Positions 28,894-39,914 of a DNA stretch of 64,000 nt are shown here, in pieces. Positions within the stretch are counted from its first letter, which is position 1. Every line of letters starts with the position of its first letter. The translations under genes were made by a program, and so were the position numbers. The notes under the pieces were generated by a model. The model worked only from the letters and a program-made list of their open reading frames with translations. It ran no database searches and was not told the origin of the DNA. The stretch covers positions 1,736,001 through 1,800,000 of the forward strand of contig NC_012996.1 in NCBI RefSeq assembly GCF_000026365.1, written 5' to 3'. This stretch comes from Zygosaccharomyces rouxii. Taxonomy: Eukaryota; Ascomycota; Saccharomycetes; Saccharomycetales; Saccharomycetaceae.

Positions 28894-30507
28894 ATGTTAA
28901 GATCCACCCCCCGTCTCTTAAGAGTCCCAGTTACTAGAAGGTTAGCTACTGCTGCTTCACAAACTTCCCAACAAACAAAGACAAACAGAGTGCATCCAAT
29001 TCGTAGGTTTTTCACCAGAGTCACATTGTCCGTCACATTGTTTTATGCTACTGGTCTAGTATTAAGTGAATTTAATGATGCATGTGGTGCAATTTTCACT
29101 GAACATGTTCCTTATGGTGAAGAATTGGTAGATTTCTTCGAATCCACATGGTACTCTGCAGCTTATTCTCCATTGACTCTAGATGAACTGAAATCGAAGT
29201 TTGGTGAAATCCTCGCCAGTAGAACTTCTAAAGTCCCACATGGAGGTGTAATTGCTAAAAATGTGGATCCTAAGGACAGAGAAGCAGATAATCTTAATGA
29301 CAAGGCTAACTTACCAAAGGTTAAAGTGTCTATGGAATTATTGAAATTGCAACCATTAAGAGCACCTACTGAAGATGGCTCTCCTGAGGCCCTCAGATTC
29401 AAAGAAATTATCGCGGAATTCAACGGCACTATCGATACTATCAACCAGCAAAACATCATGTTACCAGAACCTCAAGCTACTGCTGTTTTAGAGGCCCATG
29501 ATGCTCTTGCCATGAAAATCCTTGAATTTGAACAGAATTTCGAATCAGCTCTAACTACTGGCATTAACACAAAGACTGATGCTGCTTTAGAAGGTGCAGG
29601 TAACAAGTATGAAGAAGAGTTGAAACAAAAGGAAATTGAATTAACTGACAGATTCCTCAACGAATTTAGTAACTTCAGGGCTGAATTGGAACAACGTACC
29701 CAGAAGCAGTTAGCTGCAGATTTGAAGGCCAACGAACAAACTCTACTAGCTAAGCACGCTAATGAAGTGGCACTTTTGTCCATCACACAAGTCAAAGAAT
29801 TTAACAAAATCATCAGCGAAAAGATAGACTCCGAAAGAAATGGAAAATTGGCTCATTTACAAGAATTAGATGAAGCCGTGAACAATTTGACTAAATCTGT
29901 CGATGGCGTCAATAAATTTTTGATGAAGAGTGAAGCTATCACTCAACTGACTTTGGCATTAGATGAATTGAAAAATAAGATTAATTCACCAAAAAATGCT
30001 AGCATTAAGATTGATCGAGACTTGCAAAAATTAAACACTTTGGCTGACATTATTCCTGGATTGCCAAAACCTTGTTGCCATTCAAAGGACGTGAAACCTG
30101 CACTTTTAACAGTGGCATTAAATGAATTGAACGAATTGGCATCTGAGAAAGAGATTTTATCCACTGAGCAGCTCTACAACAGATGGAACCTACTTGAATC
30201 AGATTTCAAGACTGCATCTCTTTTACCTCCCAATGCAGGTATCATGGGCCACACATTTGCCAAATTTTTCTCATTCTTCCTCTTTACAAAGCAAGGCTCA
30301 TCACCCATAAATGAAGATTTAGACAATGTTTATGCCAAGGTAAGCGAGAGATTGAGACTCTCCAAATTGGATGAAGCTGTGGAAGAAGTTTTAGCTTTGA
30401 AGGGTTGGCCTCATGTGCTCTGCAAGGACTGGATCGTCCAAGCAAGAAAAAGGCTAGAAGTAGAATCTTTGATCTCAGTCCTGGACAACGAAGTCAGGAC
30501 GCTATGA
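28894..30507 (+). CDS. MIC60: MICOS subunit Mic60 (mitofilin)
   Basis: Mic60 is the inner-membrane core of the MICOS complex that shapes crista junctions. At 537 residues it matches the family (540 in S. cerevisiae). A basic presequence (MLRSTPRLLRVPVTRRLATA) is followed by one membrane segment at about 43-58 (VTLSVTLFYATGLVLSEF). A coiled-coil, Glu/Lys-rich intermembrane-space region covers about 195-330. The C-terminal mitofilin domain (about 400-537) includes FAKFFSFFLF and the closing helix after AVEEVLALKGWPHVLCKDWI. Start is the only ATG before the presequence. It corresponds to YKR016W, with orientation opposite to YPT52 as in S. cerevisiae. Confidence 0.95.
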   Translation: MLRSTPRLLRVPVTRRLATAASQTSQQTKTNRVHPIRRFFTRVTLSVTLFYATGLVLSEFNDACGAIFTEHVPYGEELVDFFESTWYSAAYSPLTLDELKSKFGEILASRTSKVPHGGVIAKNVDPKDREADNLNDKANLPKVKVSMELLKLQPLRAPTEDGSPEALRFKEIIAEFNGTIDTINQQNIMLPEPQATAVLEAHDALAMKILEFEQNFESALTTGINTKTDAALEGAGNKYEEELKQKEIELTDRFLNEFSNFRAELEQRTQKQLAADLKANEQTLLAKHANEVALLSITQVKEFNKIISEKIDSERNGKLAHLQELDEAVNNLTKSVDGVNKFLMKSEAITQLTLALDELKNKINSPKNASIKIDRDLQKLNTLADIIPGLPKPCCHSKDVKPALLTVALNELNELASEKEILSTEQLYNRWNLLESDFKTASLLPPNAGIMGHTFAKFFSFFLFTKQGSSPINEDLDNVYAKVSERLRLSKLDEAVEEVLALKGWPHVLCKDWIVQARKRLEVESLISVLDNEVRTL

Positions 30508-30724
30508 AAGGAGGCATATGAACTTAAAAATTTAAAGTGTAAATAAAGAGAAAGAAATCATGATAATAGAAAATTAGAAAATTTTCTTTTATGTATTCAT
30601 CTTAATTATCGATTCCTAACAATTACAACTACTTTAATAGCACGGCCGAAGTGTTTAAGTTCTATCTAGACATTACAACTATATACATAGGATTGACATA
30701 AAAGCGAAAAAGGGCATCACAACC

Positions 30725-32176
30725 ATGTCAAATCCAGCATTACAAGTTTATGGAGGTGATGAAATTACAGCTGTAGTCATTGACCCCGGTTCTTTCACTA
30801 CAAACATTGGTTATTCCGGTACTGATTGTCCACAGGCCATCCTTCCCTCTTGTTATGGCCATCACAAAACTAATGAGAATGCAGATGGTGACGATGAAAA
30901 ATCAAAACCTAAAGTGTTTGCAGAGCAGTCATTGACGTTCCCAAGACCGGATTACGAGATTAAACCTATAGTGGAGAACGGTCTGGTGGTAGATTGGGAT
31001 GCAGCTCAGGAACAGTGGGACTGGGCATTGAGGAATGTACTTCATCTTGAATCCAATAAAGGTGTTCCAGCACTAATGACAGAGTCGATTTGGAATACCA
31101 TGGAAAATAAGACCAAATCGCTCGAAGTTTTACTGGAGACCTTGGATTTTGAAGCTTGTTACATTTCATCTACACCTACATGTGTTTCCTTTGCCACGGG
31201 TAGACCAAATTGCCTAGTGGTTGATGTGGGACACGATACTGCAAGCTCAAGCCCTGTGGTAGATGGTATGACTCTTTCAAGAAGCACAAGAAGAAACTTT
31301 ATTTCAGGTAAATTCGTGGATCAGTTGATTGGCAAATATTTACAACCTAGAGAAATTATACCTTTGTTCGAAATTGCCCAAAGAAGACCAGAATTCAAGA
31401 AGAAAAATTTCGAATTTAATATAGACCCATCTCTTTACAACTTTGCCAATGAACGTGGGTTTTTCCAAGAGTGTAAAGAGACTCTGTGTCAAATAGCCCC
31501 CACAACTTTAGACAAATTCAAACCAGAGTTAGAATCGACCGCTAAAAGGTCAATTGAAGCTCCATGGACAGAAGAGATCGTATTTGACAACCCTTCTCGA
31601 TACGGCTTTGCAGAACAATTATTTTATCCCCAAAGTGAAGATATACCTGAGGGTTGGCCAGTTTCTAAAGACGGTATTGTGGAGACTTGGCACAATGATT
31701 ACGTTCCTTTGAAAAGAAACAAACCCAGTGGTAGTAAACCAGAGAAGCCCAATGGTGAGGAGACTCCCAGTGGGGAAGATCAGGCATCTACTTCGGAAAC
31801 TACGAATGAACATGGTAAAAGACCTATGGAAGATTCAGAATCTAGTGAACTTGCTGGTATATCAGATTTAGTCCACTCCTCTATAACAAGTGCAGATGTT
31901 GATTTAAGAGCCACATTAGCCCATAACATTGTACTAACAGGTGGCAGTTCATCTGTACCAGGCTTCAGCGACAGACTAATGAATGAACTAACCAAAAAAT
32001 TGCCTGCTCTAAAATTCAGAGTTTTAACCACAGGTCATTTAAGAGAAAGACAGTATCAATCATGGCTTGGAGGTAGTATACTGACAAGTTTAGGTAGTTT
32101 CCACCAATTATGGGTGGGTAAAAGAGAGTACGAAGAAGTTGGAGCTGAGAGACTACTGAACGATAGATTCAGATGA
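30725..32176 (+). CDS. ARP4: Actin-related protein Arp4
   Basis: Arp4 is a nuclear actin-related subunit shared by the INO80, SWR1 and NuA4 chromatin complexes. The 483 residues (489 in S. cerevisiae) carry the actin fold: phosphate-1 loop VIDPGSFTTNIGYSG, the second nucleotide segment LVVDVGHDTASSSPVVDGM, and the adenosine motif IVLTGGSSSVPGFSDRL. The typical Arp4 block SYGLENGxVxDW is represented by KPIVENGLVVDWDAAQEQWDWAL. A Pro/Ser/Glu-rich insertion at about 335-380 separates the actin halves, as in other fungal Arp4. It corresponds to YJL081C and lies in the expected order after SCP160, with two chromosome XI genes between. Confidence 0.95.
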   Translation: MSNPALQVYGGDEITAVVIDPGSFTTNIGYSGTDCPQAILPSCYGHHKTNENADGDDEKSKPKVFAEQSLTFPRPDYEIKPIVENGLVVDWDAAQEQWDWALRNVLHLESNKGVPALMTESIWNTMENKTKSLEVLLETLDFEACYISSTPTCVSFATGRPNCLVVDVGHDTASSSPVVDGMTLSRSTRRNFISGKFVDQLIGKYLQPREIIPLFEIAQRRPEFKKKNFEFNIDPSLYNFANERGFFQECKETLCQIAPTTLDKFKPELESTAKRSIEAPWTEEIVFDNPSRYGFAEQLFYPQSEDIPEGWPVSKDGIVETWHNDYVPLKRNKPSGSKPEKPNGEETPSGEDQASTSETTNEHGKRPMEDSESSELAGISDLVHSSITSADVDLRATLAHNIVLTGGSSSVPGFSDRLMNELTKKLPALKFRVLTTGHLRERQYQSWLGGSILTSLGSFHQLWVGKREYEEVGAERLLNDRFR

Positions 32177-32334
32177 ACTTGCACACGAACATGAATAAAG
32201 AGATAAAGTCAAAACGTAAAAGGAAAAACACAAAATATTACAAGAACTACATAATACATCAAGGAAAAATGACAAAAAATAAAACCAAAACCAAACCCTG
32301 TACTATAATAATAATAATCATATTAATAAACAAC

Positions 32335-33972
32335 TCACTCCCTCGCCTTGGATATTCCCTTGCGTAACAAATCTCTACCACATTCCAACAGGGCTTTAGT
32401 CCTATTCTTCACATAACCAGCCTTATTGTAAAATTCAGTCCTTCTCTTCATTATAACTTCCGGACTCTTAATTTGTAATAATTCTGACAAACTTTCAACA
32501 GCATTGGAAAGCAGACCTTGGTTGTCTATAAATATTTTGGTCAAATTATGCGAGGGATCAGAATAGTATGCTACTGCAAAAGACCATTTGAGGGCGGTAC
32601 GACCCTCATTTAATGTCTTTAAACTTTCTGTCAAAAATTGGCCCTCAATCCAAGAGACTCCAATCTTTTCCTGAAGACCTTTAACTTTAAAGCCAACAGT
32701 TTCACCTAATTTCCAATCCAATTTAGCAGATACCTCATGTTCTGTAAACATCTTGTAAAAGAAAGCATACCTTCGTAAAGTTTTCTTTGGGGTGTCTGCT
32801 ACTAATTTATTCTTATCCTCATTTTTGTAGATGGCACATTGATAAAAACTACTACCATGAGGTGCCCAATCGCCTCCACATATCCAACAGAATTCATGTC
32901 TACAGCTGGAACAAACCATGTGGTTACAACCACCATTCTTTTCAATATTAACCGAGCATCGAGGACATTCCTTCGTATGAGAAAGGACCCAATTCAAATT
33001 TTCACACTCTAATCTTGCCTTTTTGACCCACTGATCTGTAACTCTACAATCGGCAGGTGCATGTATTTCAAATCCACATCCAAAGCAAAAGCTGTGACCC
33101 ATACTGCAAGTAACAAATCTTGATGCATGCAGTCGACTATATTCCTGTAAGGATAAAGTGTCTTTCAAATGGATAATACATTTACAATCTGTGTAGGGAC
33201 ACCATTTATAACTATTACTATGCTTTCTAATAAAACTTTTAATAGAAGAATCCATCAATTTAACACTTGATGCACCACCCATGATCTGATCAATATCTTC
33301 ATTTTTCAGAGCTAAAGAACAATCCATGCAAGTAATGATTTTACCATGGTTAAGTCTATCCTTGATATAATGTCTGTAACAATCAATACAATACTCATGC
33401 CCACATTCTAATGAAAAAGTCTCCGTCAATATTTCCTCACAACATATGGGGCAGAAAAATTCCTTACCATTTTTAACACCACGACCATCGGATTCTCCTG
33501 ATGTGTTTAAACCCGATTCTATCAAAAGATTATCCATCTTTTCAGTCCATTCCTCTAACAGTCGCTCTTCATTCCAATCGTAACGTTGCATAAGGATCAA
33601 AATATCCTGTGGTGGTAGTGAGAAAACCGGCTGCAAATGATGCACACGTCTTTTCATGCTATCGAAGATTTCTTGAGTGGTCAAGCATTCGTATTTCAAA
33701 CTAGGTAAACTATCTTCATCCAACAAATCCTTTGTAGTCTTCTTAATGGGAAAAACCAAGTAATCATCCTCTAAATCATCTTCACTAAACTGACTCTCAT
33801 CTATATCGAATTCAGAATCATCTGTATCGACATTATGTGGTGGTATATTTGCAAAATCGGAATCTAGATGTGTAGCTTTACTATCGGTAGGAGCATCAAT
33901 ATTACTGATACTTTCACTATCATCGTCTTCAAATTCTAACAAAAGGCTATCATCACTTTCTAGATCAGTCAT
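32335..33972 (-). CDS. HEL1: RBR-type (Ariadne-like) E3 ubiquitin ligase Hel1
   Basis: I start at the ATG at 33972 (545 residues; S. cerevisiae Hel1 is 551); the nine preceding codons open at a TTG. An acidic N-terminus (LLLEFEDDDSES, FDIDESQFSEDDLEDDY) precedes a UBA-like helix region (about 120-145). The RBR triad follows: RING1 at about 174-218 (CPICCEEI, CGHEYCIDCYRHYI), IBR at about 258-310 (FCFGCGFEIHAPADC), and RING2 at about 336-368 (CPRCSVNIEKNGGCNHMVC). The cysteine after GG in RING2 (C349) aligns with the catalytic Cys of Ariadne ligases. A C-terminal Ariadne-type helical region follows. S. cerevisiae Hel1 takes part in turnover of excess histones. It is YKR017C; orientation relative to MIC60 is conserved. 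Confidence 0.93.
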   Translation of the reverse strand: MTDLESDDSLLLEFEDDDSESISNIDAPTDSKATHLDSDFANIPPHNVDTDDSEFDIDESQFSEDDLEDDYLVFPIKKTTKDLLDEDSLPSLKYECLTTQEIFDSMKRRVHHLQPVFSLPPQDILILMQRYDWNEERLLEEWTEKMDNLLIESGLNTSGESDGRGVKNGKEFFCPICCEEILTETFSLECGHEYCIDCYRHYIKDRLNHGKIITCMDCSLALKNEDIDQIMGGASSVKLMDSSIKSFIRKHSNSYKWCPYTDCKCIIHLKDTLSLQEYSRLHASRFVTCSMGHSFCFGCGFEIHAPADCRVTDQWVKKARLECENLNWVLSHTKECPRCSVNIEKNGGCNHMVCSSCRHEFCWICGGDWAPHGSSFYQCAIYKNEDKNKLVADTPKKTLRRYAFFYKMFTEHEVSAKLDWKLGETVGFKVKGLQEKIGVSWIEGQFLTESLKTLNEGRTALKWSFAVAYYSDPSHNLTKIFIDNQGLLSNAVESLSELLQIKSPEVIMKRRTEFYNKAGYVKNRTKALLECGRDLLRKGISKARE

Positions 33973-34296
33973 ATTACTACCACTAACACTTATTCTCAAC
34001 GATGCATATGACTTTATTTTCTTTTACACAACGTAAAGTTGAATAGTTCTTGTTCTTCGTTCAAAAACCCTGTTAATACTAGTTGAAACTTGGTTCTGGT
34101 CCTGATAGCGATACTAACCATACTGAAAAAGGACCCGCTTCACAAGAGATAAGAAGAATAGAGAAAGAAATAGATACCATAGTAACTCTTATTATAAACC
34201 CATCCGAAATTCCTTGGTAAACAATTTTGACCATGATGTTTGTTCCGTCCCTCGTAAGTACATAACTATATAAAATAGGCTACATTTTGATTCAAA
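33973..34296. other. HEL1 upstream region
   Basis: 324 bp between the HEL1 start and the IML2 stop. AT-rich, no small gene or clear binding-site cluster seen; TACTAAC at about 34112 has no partner splice site. Confidence 0.5.
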
Positions 34297-36474
34297 TCAA
34301 CTGGGGTAAAGTGAATGTTCGACCCTGTCTAGAGCTGCCTTAATCTTCATTTCTATACGCGTGCTCAATTCGTAATCCACAGAATAATTTTGAGCTCTTA
34401 CAAGCCATTCTTTGCATTCTGGTAATCCCTTCATGTTCTTCAATTTCCACGAGAAAAGTGCACGCTCGTAGAGTGCCGCTGGATATAACCATGGGTCCTC
34501 ATGTTTTTTAACATACTTCACTTTACCATTCTGTAGCAAGAAGAAATGTGGTAATACCTCTTTGTCCAAAAGCTCAGAACCTTGTTTAACTTCACCCAAT
34601 CTACGAAGTACTAGTGAAAATAGAAAAGTTCTGATCATTTCTTGGTCTACATTTTTATGGTCTACTGCTGGATTATGGTACTCTGTCATCAGTTGTTGTG
34701 ATATTTTCAATTCTTTTTGGGTCATTCTGTTGTAACCGTTGTAAAAATATGCGATTTCATGAACGGGCGAAGTTGCAATAGCATCTAACGGATCAGATAA
34801 TTTCAATTGGCTTTGCATTTGGCGAAATTGTTCCACTTTTCTCAACATGAATCTATCTAGCGGTAAATTTTTTGATTTAAAAGTCTTTTTACCCAGTAAG
34901 TCTGGTGCATTAAAGATCAACTCTCTTGCTCTTTTCTTACAGAATTCTGCTCTTTCACTGTTTTTAAGGCCAAGTTGACACATTCTCCAACTCTCCAAAT
35001 AACAAGCACCTGCATAATAAGTGTAAAAGGCATGAGACCAATCGCTAATCTTGAGCAAAGATAGCAAATCCTCAGCGGCTCTCTCGTAACTGTGCATTTG
35101 TGACAAAATAATCGCGCGATCAAAGATTAGCAACGATTTAACCTGTCTCATCTGAATTTTGTCAACATCGATGGAATCCATCAAATCTACCGCATCCGAT
35201 AACCTACCATTTGTGGCCAGCATTCTAGCTTCATTTAAAAGCCAAAGTGCACTGTTCGGAAAGAATGCCCTGGATTGCAAAAGAGAGTTTTCCAAGATTT
35301 TTCCCGGATGCAATAGCGTTGGCCCATCCATCTCACCTTTCTCACCAGGTTTCACGGAAGTTGCTAGAGGAATATCAAAATCCACATCGGTAAATTGGAA
35401 TGGTCCATCGTAGTAAAACATCAAGGCCTGTAAACCAATACAGCCATGTACATTCCTGTACTTAGTAGATCTCCAAACAAGTCTTAAACCTTCCTCCCTT
35501 GAACCGTGAAATCCGACAATGGACAGAACTGCACCAATAGCAGGAGGGATTAGGGACAATACGACTTGCAATATACCAAAACATAAATTGACACCTGATA
35601 GAATAAATTCGTCTATTGTAGCTTGTCCCACTTCCAAATCTTGGGAAAGAACCACATACTCTTCTTTTTCTTCCTTCGCAAGGCTCTTCATAGCGTTTAA
35701 TCCTAGCTCGGATCTCAATCTGTTCACAGCAGGCGAATTGCCAATATGAGCACCACAAATTCTTTTCTCTCTCATTTTTTGCACTTGAGCAGCATAGTCC
35801 AAAAGCTCACGATCTTCTTGCTCCTTTGGTGACAGCTTGTAAGGAATATCCAAGGAGGTGAAATCAGAATTTCCTGACGCAAAACTTGTCTGCGAACCAT
35901 TTTGGCCCAATCCGCCATCTTTAGTCCTCAATTTTTCTGCTTTCTTTATGGCATCAAAAATCTCTTGCAACATACTATAAGCTTTTCTTAATTTCAACAA
36001 TGCCTTAGCCGCCTCCACCATGCTTTCGCTAAACAACATAACAAGCGCGTGTAAAAGGCAGGATTCGGTATAGGTTACTGCATAGACAGTGCCTGGGGGG
36101 TAAAAAGAGCTACTGTTGATGTTCATCTTCTGGGCATGTTGTCTACTTTTCAATGACAATTGTTCAGCTTTAGCCAAAGTATTCGCAGCTCTCCTCATAG
36201 CTTCTCCTTCAAACCCCAAAGTAGCTTCTAAAAATTCTATTACACCCCTAGCAAGTACAGTAATTGTCTGGTCTGAACCAGATACAGGTTCATTGTTTTT
36301 GAGAAGTTGTAAACCTTCTTCAACCCTATCATCAAGAACCAAATCCATAGCCTTGAGAGCCACCTCGAAATCATAAGCTTGCTTCAGAATGAACTTGGTC
36401 TTTTCATCTTGCTGCAGCTCGGCAGCAGGACGTCCTCTACTAGTAAAGGCCCCAAATACCTTAAACATGGCCAT
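34297..36474 (-). CDS. IML2: Iml2/YKR018C-type inclusion-body clearance protein
   Basis: The 725-residue protein matches Iml2 (YJL082W, 731) and its duplicate YKR018C (725); in this unduplicated lineage it is the parent of both. The family has a TPR-like helical architecture. Recognisable segments are [22 protein letters not shown] at the start, [20 protein letters not shown], the conserved [26 protein letters not shown] hydrophobic stretch (about 300-325), and C-terminal [17 protein letters not shown] repeats. S. cerevisiae Iml2 aids clearance of protein inclusion bodies in connection with lipid droplets. The start is the first ATG; a second Met two codons later is also possible. Confidence 0.93.
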   Translation of the reverse strand: MAMFKVFGAFTSRGRPAAELQQDEKTKFILKQAYDFEVALKAMDLVLDDRVEEGLQLLKNNEPVSGSDQTITVLARGVIEFLEATLGFEGEAMRRAANTLAKAEQLSLKSRQHAQKMNINSSSFYPPGTVYAVTYTESCLLHALVMLFSESMVEAAKALLKLRKAYSMLQEIFDAIKKAEKLRTKDGGLGQNGSQTSFASGNSDFTSLDIPYKLSPKEQEDRELLDYAAQVQKMREKRICGAHIGNSPAVNRLRSELGLNAMKSLAKEEKEEYVVLSQDLEVGQATIDEFILSGVNLCFGILQVVLSLIPPAIGAVLSIVGFHGSREEGLRLVWRSTKYRNVHGCIGLQALMFYYDGPFQFTDVDFDIPLATSVKPGEKGEMDGPTLLHPGKILENSLLQSRAFFPNSALWLLNEARMLATNGRLSDAVDLMDSIDVDKIQMRQVKSLLIFDRAIILSQMHSYERAAEDLLSLLKISDWSHAFYTYYAGACYLESWRMCQLGLKNSERAEFCKKRARELIFNAPDLLGKKTFKSKNLPLDRFMLRKVEQFRQMQSQLKLSDPLDAIATSPVHEIAYFYNGYNRMTQKELKISQQLMTEYHNPAVDHKNVDQEMIRTFLFSLVLRRLGEVKQGSELLDKEVLPHFFLLQNGKVKYVKKHEDPWLYPAALYERALFSWKLKNMKGLPECKEWLVRAQNYSVDYELSTRIEMKIKAALDRVEHSLYPS

Positions 36475-36877
36475 TTTATTTGGAACCCTTTAGATAACTA
36501 CGATTCAAAAGATTTAGCTTGCAAATGCCTAACCAATAATGCGACAGAACGGAAATACCAATAGCAGCAGCCTAAGCTAGAGTACCTCTCACTTGTATTG
36601 CATATGTACACAATGTATATATTTATATATACATGTAATCTGAGTTCATTTGATCTCGGATATCTCGAGCTTCCACAGGGTTCTACCACGTGATGAAAAA
36701 TGTAATAGCGGCTTAATAAGATATACCGATATACCGATGGATGAGCAGCTTAATATCCGATACTGGATCTCCTCGGAGCATAAAGTGTGAGAACTAAGGC
36801 TGTATTGAAAGCTCAGTAGTCTATAAAATAATATAACATTGATAATAATGCATGGCTGACAGTAAAAAAATCAAAGT
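36475..36877. other. IML2 upstream region
   Basis: 403 bp. Contains an AT palindrome at 36613-36634 (arms TGTATATA and TATATACA), a CACGTG box at 36687-36692, and a short ATATACCG tandem. No gene seen. Confidence 0.55.
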
Positions 36878-39679
36878 TCATAAATGTACATTTTTAATAT
36901 CCCTTTTGATATTTTTTATCTCTTTCCTCATTTGCTTTTTCTTAGTCCTGTCCAGGTTCCTCAAATTAGTAGAGTTAATTGTGCTAACCGCGTATTTGTC
37001 CACACTACTCCAAACTTTTTGATCAATTTCCTTTGGTAATTTTCTACCATATAGACATTGGTCAACGAGCCACATACCAACGACGAACGATTTTCTATCC
37101 AAAGTCCCATCCTTACGAGAATCCACCATTTCGTAGATTTGTAAAAGTAATTCCACTGACAAGTTAGATCTGCTCCAGATGTCTTTAACCACCAAATTCA
37201 ACATAAGACCATCATCTGGTAAATCTACGTTTACGTGGTTATCACCGTCTAGGACGGCCTCCCACCAATCCAGCAGATCTAAATACATGCATCTGTTACT
37301 GACCCACATACCTTCATACCTTTTTCTTTCCTGCGAAGTAACGAAACCAACGTCATTGTGGGATTTCCATGGCTTATCCTCATTAAAAGTCCTTGGTGTA
37401 TGACGACTTTCCATGTGAAGTAAATGATCTGAGTAAGGAACTACTGCTGCCGTGTGCTTCAACTTCTTTCTAATACCAATACCTCTATTCCTATTAGGCT
37501 TTTCCTCTCTATGCTCCGTGGAGGAATCGCTATCTTCATCCGAATCAGAGTCGTACCTGTGTCTAGGAGATTTATTTACATCATCTCCTTGATCGTGATA
37601 TTTTCCATCCTTATAGGCTCCATCGTAAACGTCCTTACGCATCGTAGTCTTAAATCTCATATTTTGATTCGTCTTCACGACTGCATGGCCTTCCGGATCT
37701 GAAGTGACACTTGTCCTGTCTGTGGAGAAATCAAATGGGCTAGTATTTTTGCTTCTACCATTATGTGATCCGAAAATTCTACTCTTCAGTTTCTCCATCT
37801 TGGTCCTTCTTGTATGGTTGGGAATCAAATCCGGTAGCGTTCCTTGATATTTGATATTCGGTTGTTGTTGCTGCAGTTGTGTGGGAGATTGCAATGGTGG
37901 TGGTGTTTGCTGCGACTGGGGCGGTAATTGAGATTGAGGTTGTGATGTCTTAGCAACACTTTTATGATGCACTGCAGGTTTTAGTTGGACACGCTTTGGT
38001 TTCGTTGTAATTGGCCCACCTGAGGTTTGACCAGCACTGTAGGTAGATGCCGAAGTACTTATATTATCCATGTTTGGTAATGAAGCAGTCTCTGGAAAAT
38101 CATAATGATCACAAGGAACTCTTGTTATCTTGGGCGGCAAACTATATCCTTCACCAATACCTTCATCATCTACGTCCTCATCATCTTCGTAATCATCATA
38201 ATCATCATAATCATCTTCATTAATATTATTGTCATCAATTTCATCATTTTCTAATCCGTCACCAAAAGTATCCACTGTCGCATGTCTTGGATCTTCCCAA
38301 GAAGAATTTTCTAAACCGTAAGAAACTGGCGAATCACTTGAAATGAATGAGGATGACGATTCATCTAAATCACGTCTTAGTACTTGCTTTCTTCTAATTG
38401 GCCTTTCACTTGTAGCATCTGTTTCATTATCAGCTGCACAATCCGTCGTTCCTTCGTCACCAGATGAGCTTAAATAAATTCTTGGTGGCGGTACGCGACC
38501 AGTTAGAGTTCTTGAAATTGGTCTCCCGGGAGAAGGTTGTTGCTGCTGCTGTTGCTGCTGCTGTAGCTGTTGGTTTGAATTTTGACTTGCCGGCGTCAAC
38601 GTCAAAGATTGATGCTCGAAATCATGCGACATTATTGGTGAAGAATAAGGATGTGGAGTTAACGGAGGGTTAGGTTGTAACGGTGTTTGCTCCTCAGGAG
38701 GAGGAGGATGCTGCAGTTGCGGCGTTTGTACTTGTAACGATCTTTGAGGTAACTGTATTGGCGTAGACATTACTCTGTGAGCCGAAGGCGGTCTTGGTGG
38801 TGACTGTAAATGTTGTTGCAGATGCTGTTGCAAATTTTGTTGTGGTTGTTTATGAATCTCTTTTAATTGTTGCTTAACCTGCTCAGCAGGTTGTCTATAA
38901 GGTTGCTTTTGTGACTCTGTGGGACTTCTTCCATATGGTGATAATAATGATTGCTGTTCCGTGTGCTGTTGTTTATTGGCATTGGTATTAGCCTTTGAAG
39001 TTCCATTCACATTTAAAGCTGACGATAAATTAGGCCTTGAGGGTGTCGTTGCTGTACTCTTATGAATAGGTGAGTGTGCGTCTCTCGAAACTTCTAACCT
39101 CGGTAGGTCATCTAGACTTATTGAACCATTAGGATTCGAAGTCGCTACATTAACAGTCGAACTGTTACGAGATGACGGAACCCTGTACAAATGGGCCAGA
39201 TTTTGATTTGGTATTAAGTGGGACTGCTTTTGTTTTGCAGCTGCTGGCATCGGTTTCTCAGATTCACTAGGCCCAGTATGATTACCATGATGATTATTTT
39301 CATCGTCATTCCCAGAATTTAAGGCAGAAAGGGCCAAAAGAGCAGCTGCATGGGCTTGCTCATTCAGAGGAGGAGGCGAATCATGGTGATTAAAACTTGT
39401 ACTACTAGAATTCTTTGGAGGAGGTGTAACTGTTCTATTCTTAACCACAGTAGCAGCAACTTTAGCAGGTATTGACTGAGAGCTACCACGTCTTATATTA
39501 CTAGCACTACTCAAATTACCGTTAGCAGCAGCACTAGTAGGAGTTGTAGAGTTCGATTGTCCCGGTTGGTCAGAATGTTTTTGAAATATTACCTGCGCTG
39601 CTCGAAGTGAATCGCTCATGGGCTTGTCAGACATTGGGGTTGAACTGCCCTGATACGGCCTATTCTTTTGTTGAACCAT
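36878..39679 (-). CDS. IRS4: EH-domain protein, Irs4/Tax4 parent
   Basis: Irs4 and Tax4 bind the phosphatase Inp51 and act in phosphatidylinositol 4,5-bisphosphate control, cell-wall integrity and autophagy. The C-terminal ~130 residues form the EH domain (DIWSRSNLSVELLLQIYEMVDSRKDGTLDRKSFVVGMWLVDQCLYGRKLP), followed by a basic tail. The N-terminal motif SDSLRAAQVIFQKHSD is shared by the family. Between them lies a long disordered region with Gln-, Pro-, Ser- and Asp-rich stretches (polyQ near nt 38541-38570, an Asp/Tyr/Glu-rich tract near nt 38160-38220). Length 933 is much greater than Irs4 (615) or Tax4 (604). It is the single pre-duplication copy of YKR019C/YJL083W, and its neighbours IML2 and VPS51 agree. 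Confidence 0.92.
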   Translation of the reverse strand: MVQQKNRPYQGSSTPMSDKPMSDSLRAAQVIFQKHSDQPGQSNSTTPTSAAANGNLSSASNIRRGSSQSIPAKVAATVVKNRTVTPPPKNSSSTSFNHHDSPPPLNEQAHAAALLALSALNSGNDDENNHHGNHTGPSESEKPMPAAAKQKQSHLIPNQNLAHLYRVPSSRNSSTVNVATSNPNGSISLDDLPRLEVSRDAHSPIHKSTATTPSRPNLSSALNVNGTSKANTNANKQQHTEQQSLLSPYGRSPTESQKQPYRQPAEQVKQQLKEIHKQPQQNLQQHLQQHLQSPPRPPSAHRVMSTPIQLPQRSLQVQTPQLQHPPPPEEQTPLQPNPPLTPHPYSSPIMSHDFEHQSLTLTPASQNSNQQLQQQQQQQQQPSPGRPISRTLTGRVPPPRIYLSSSGDEGTTDCAADNETDATSERPIRRKQVLRRDLDESSSSFISSDSPVSYGLENSSWEDPRHATVDTFGDGLENDEIDDNNINEDDYDDYDDYEDDEDVDDEGIGEGYSLPPKITRVPCDHYDFPETASLPNMDNISTSASTYSAGQTSGGPITTKPKRVQLKPAVHHKSVAKTSQPQSQLPPQSQQTPPPLQSPTQLQQQQPNIKYQGTLPDLIPNHTRRTKMEKLKSRIFGSHNGRSKNTSPFDFSTDRTSVTSDPEGHAVVKTNQNMRFKTTMRKDVYDGAYKDGKYHDQGDDVNKSPRHRYDSDSDEDSDSSTEHREEKPNRNRGIGIRKKLKHTAAVVPYSDHLLHMESRHTPRTFNEDKPWKSHNDVGFVTSQERKRYEGMWVSNRCMYLDLLDWWEAVLDGDNHVNVDLPDDGLMLNLVVKDIWSRSNLSVELLLQIYEMVDSRKDGTLDRKSFVVGMWLVDQCLYGRKLPKEIDQKVWSSVDKYAVSTINSTNLRNLDRTKKKQMRKEIKNIKRDIKNVHL

Positions 39680-39914
39680 TCTAACGCCAATGCCTTCCCA
39701 GTCTCGACTTGTGAAATATGGTTACAAGTATTTGTAGTAGCAGTTTCTTGCTCGTCGTTAAAAGTCCGGGAACGAATTCCGTTGAAGATTAGTTTAAAAC
39801 AATATGAATAGCTGGCACTAATCCTCAGAATCTCGAGACTAATAAAATTCCAAATCGCTTGCTACTCTATCCTAAATCTACTGTGTCCTTTACAGAAGCT
39901 TTCCTCTCTTGGCG

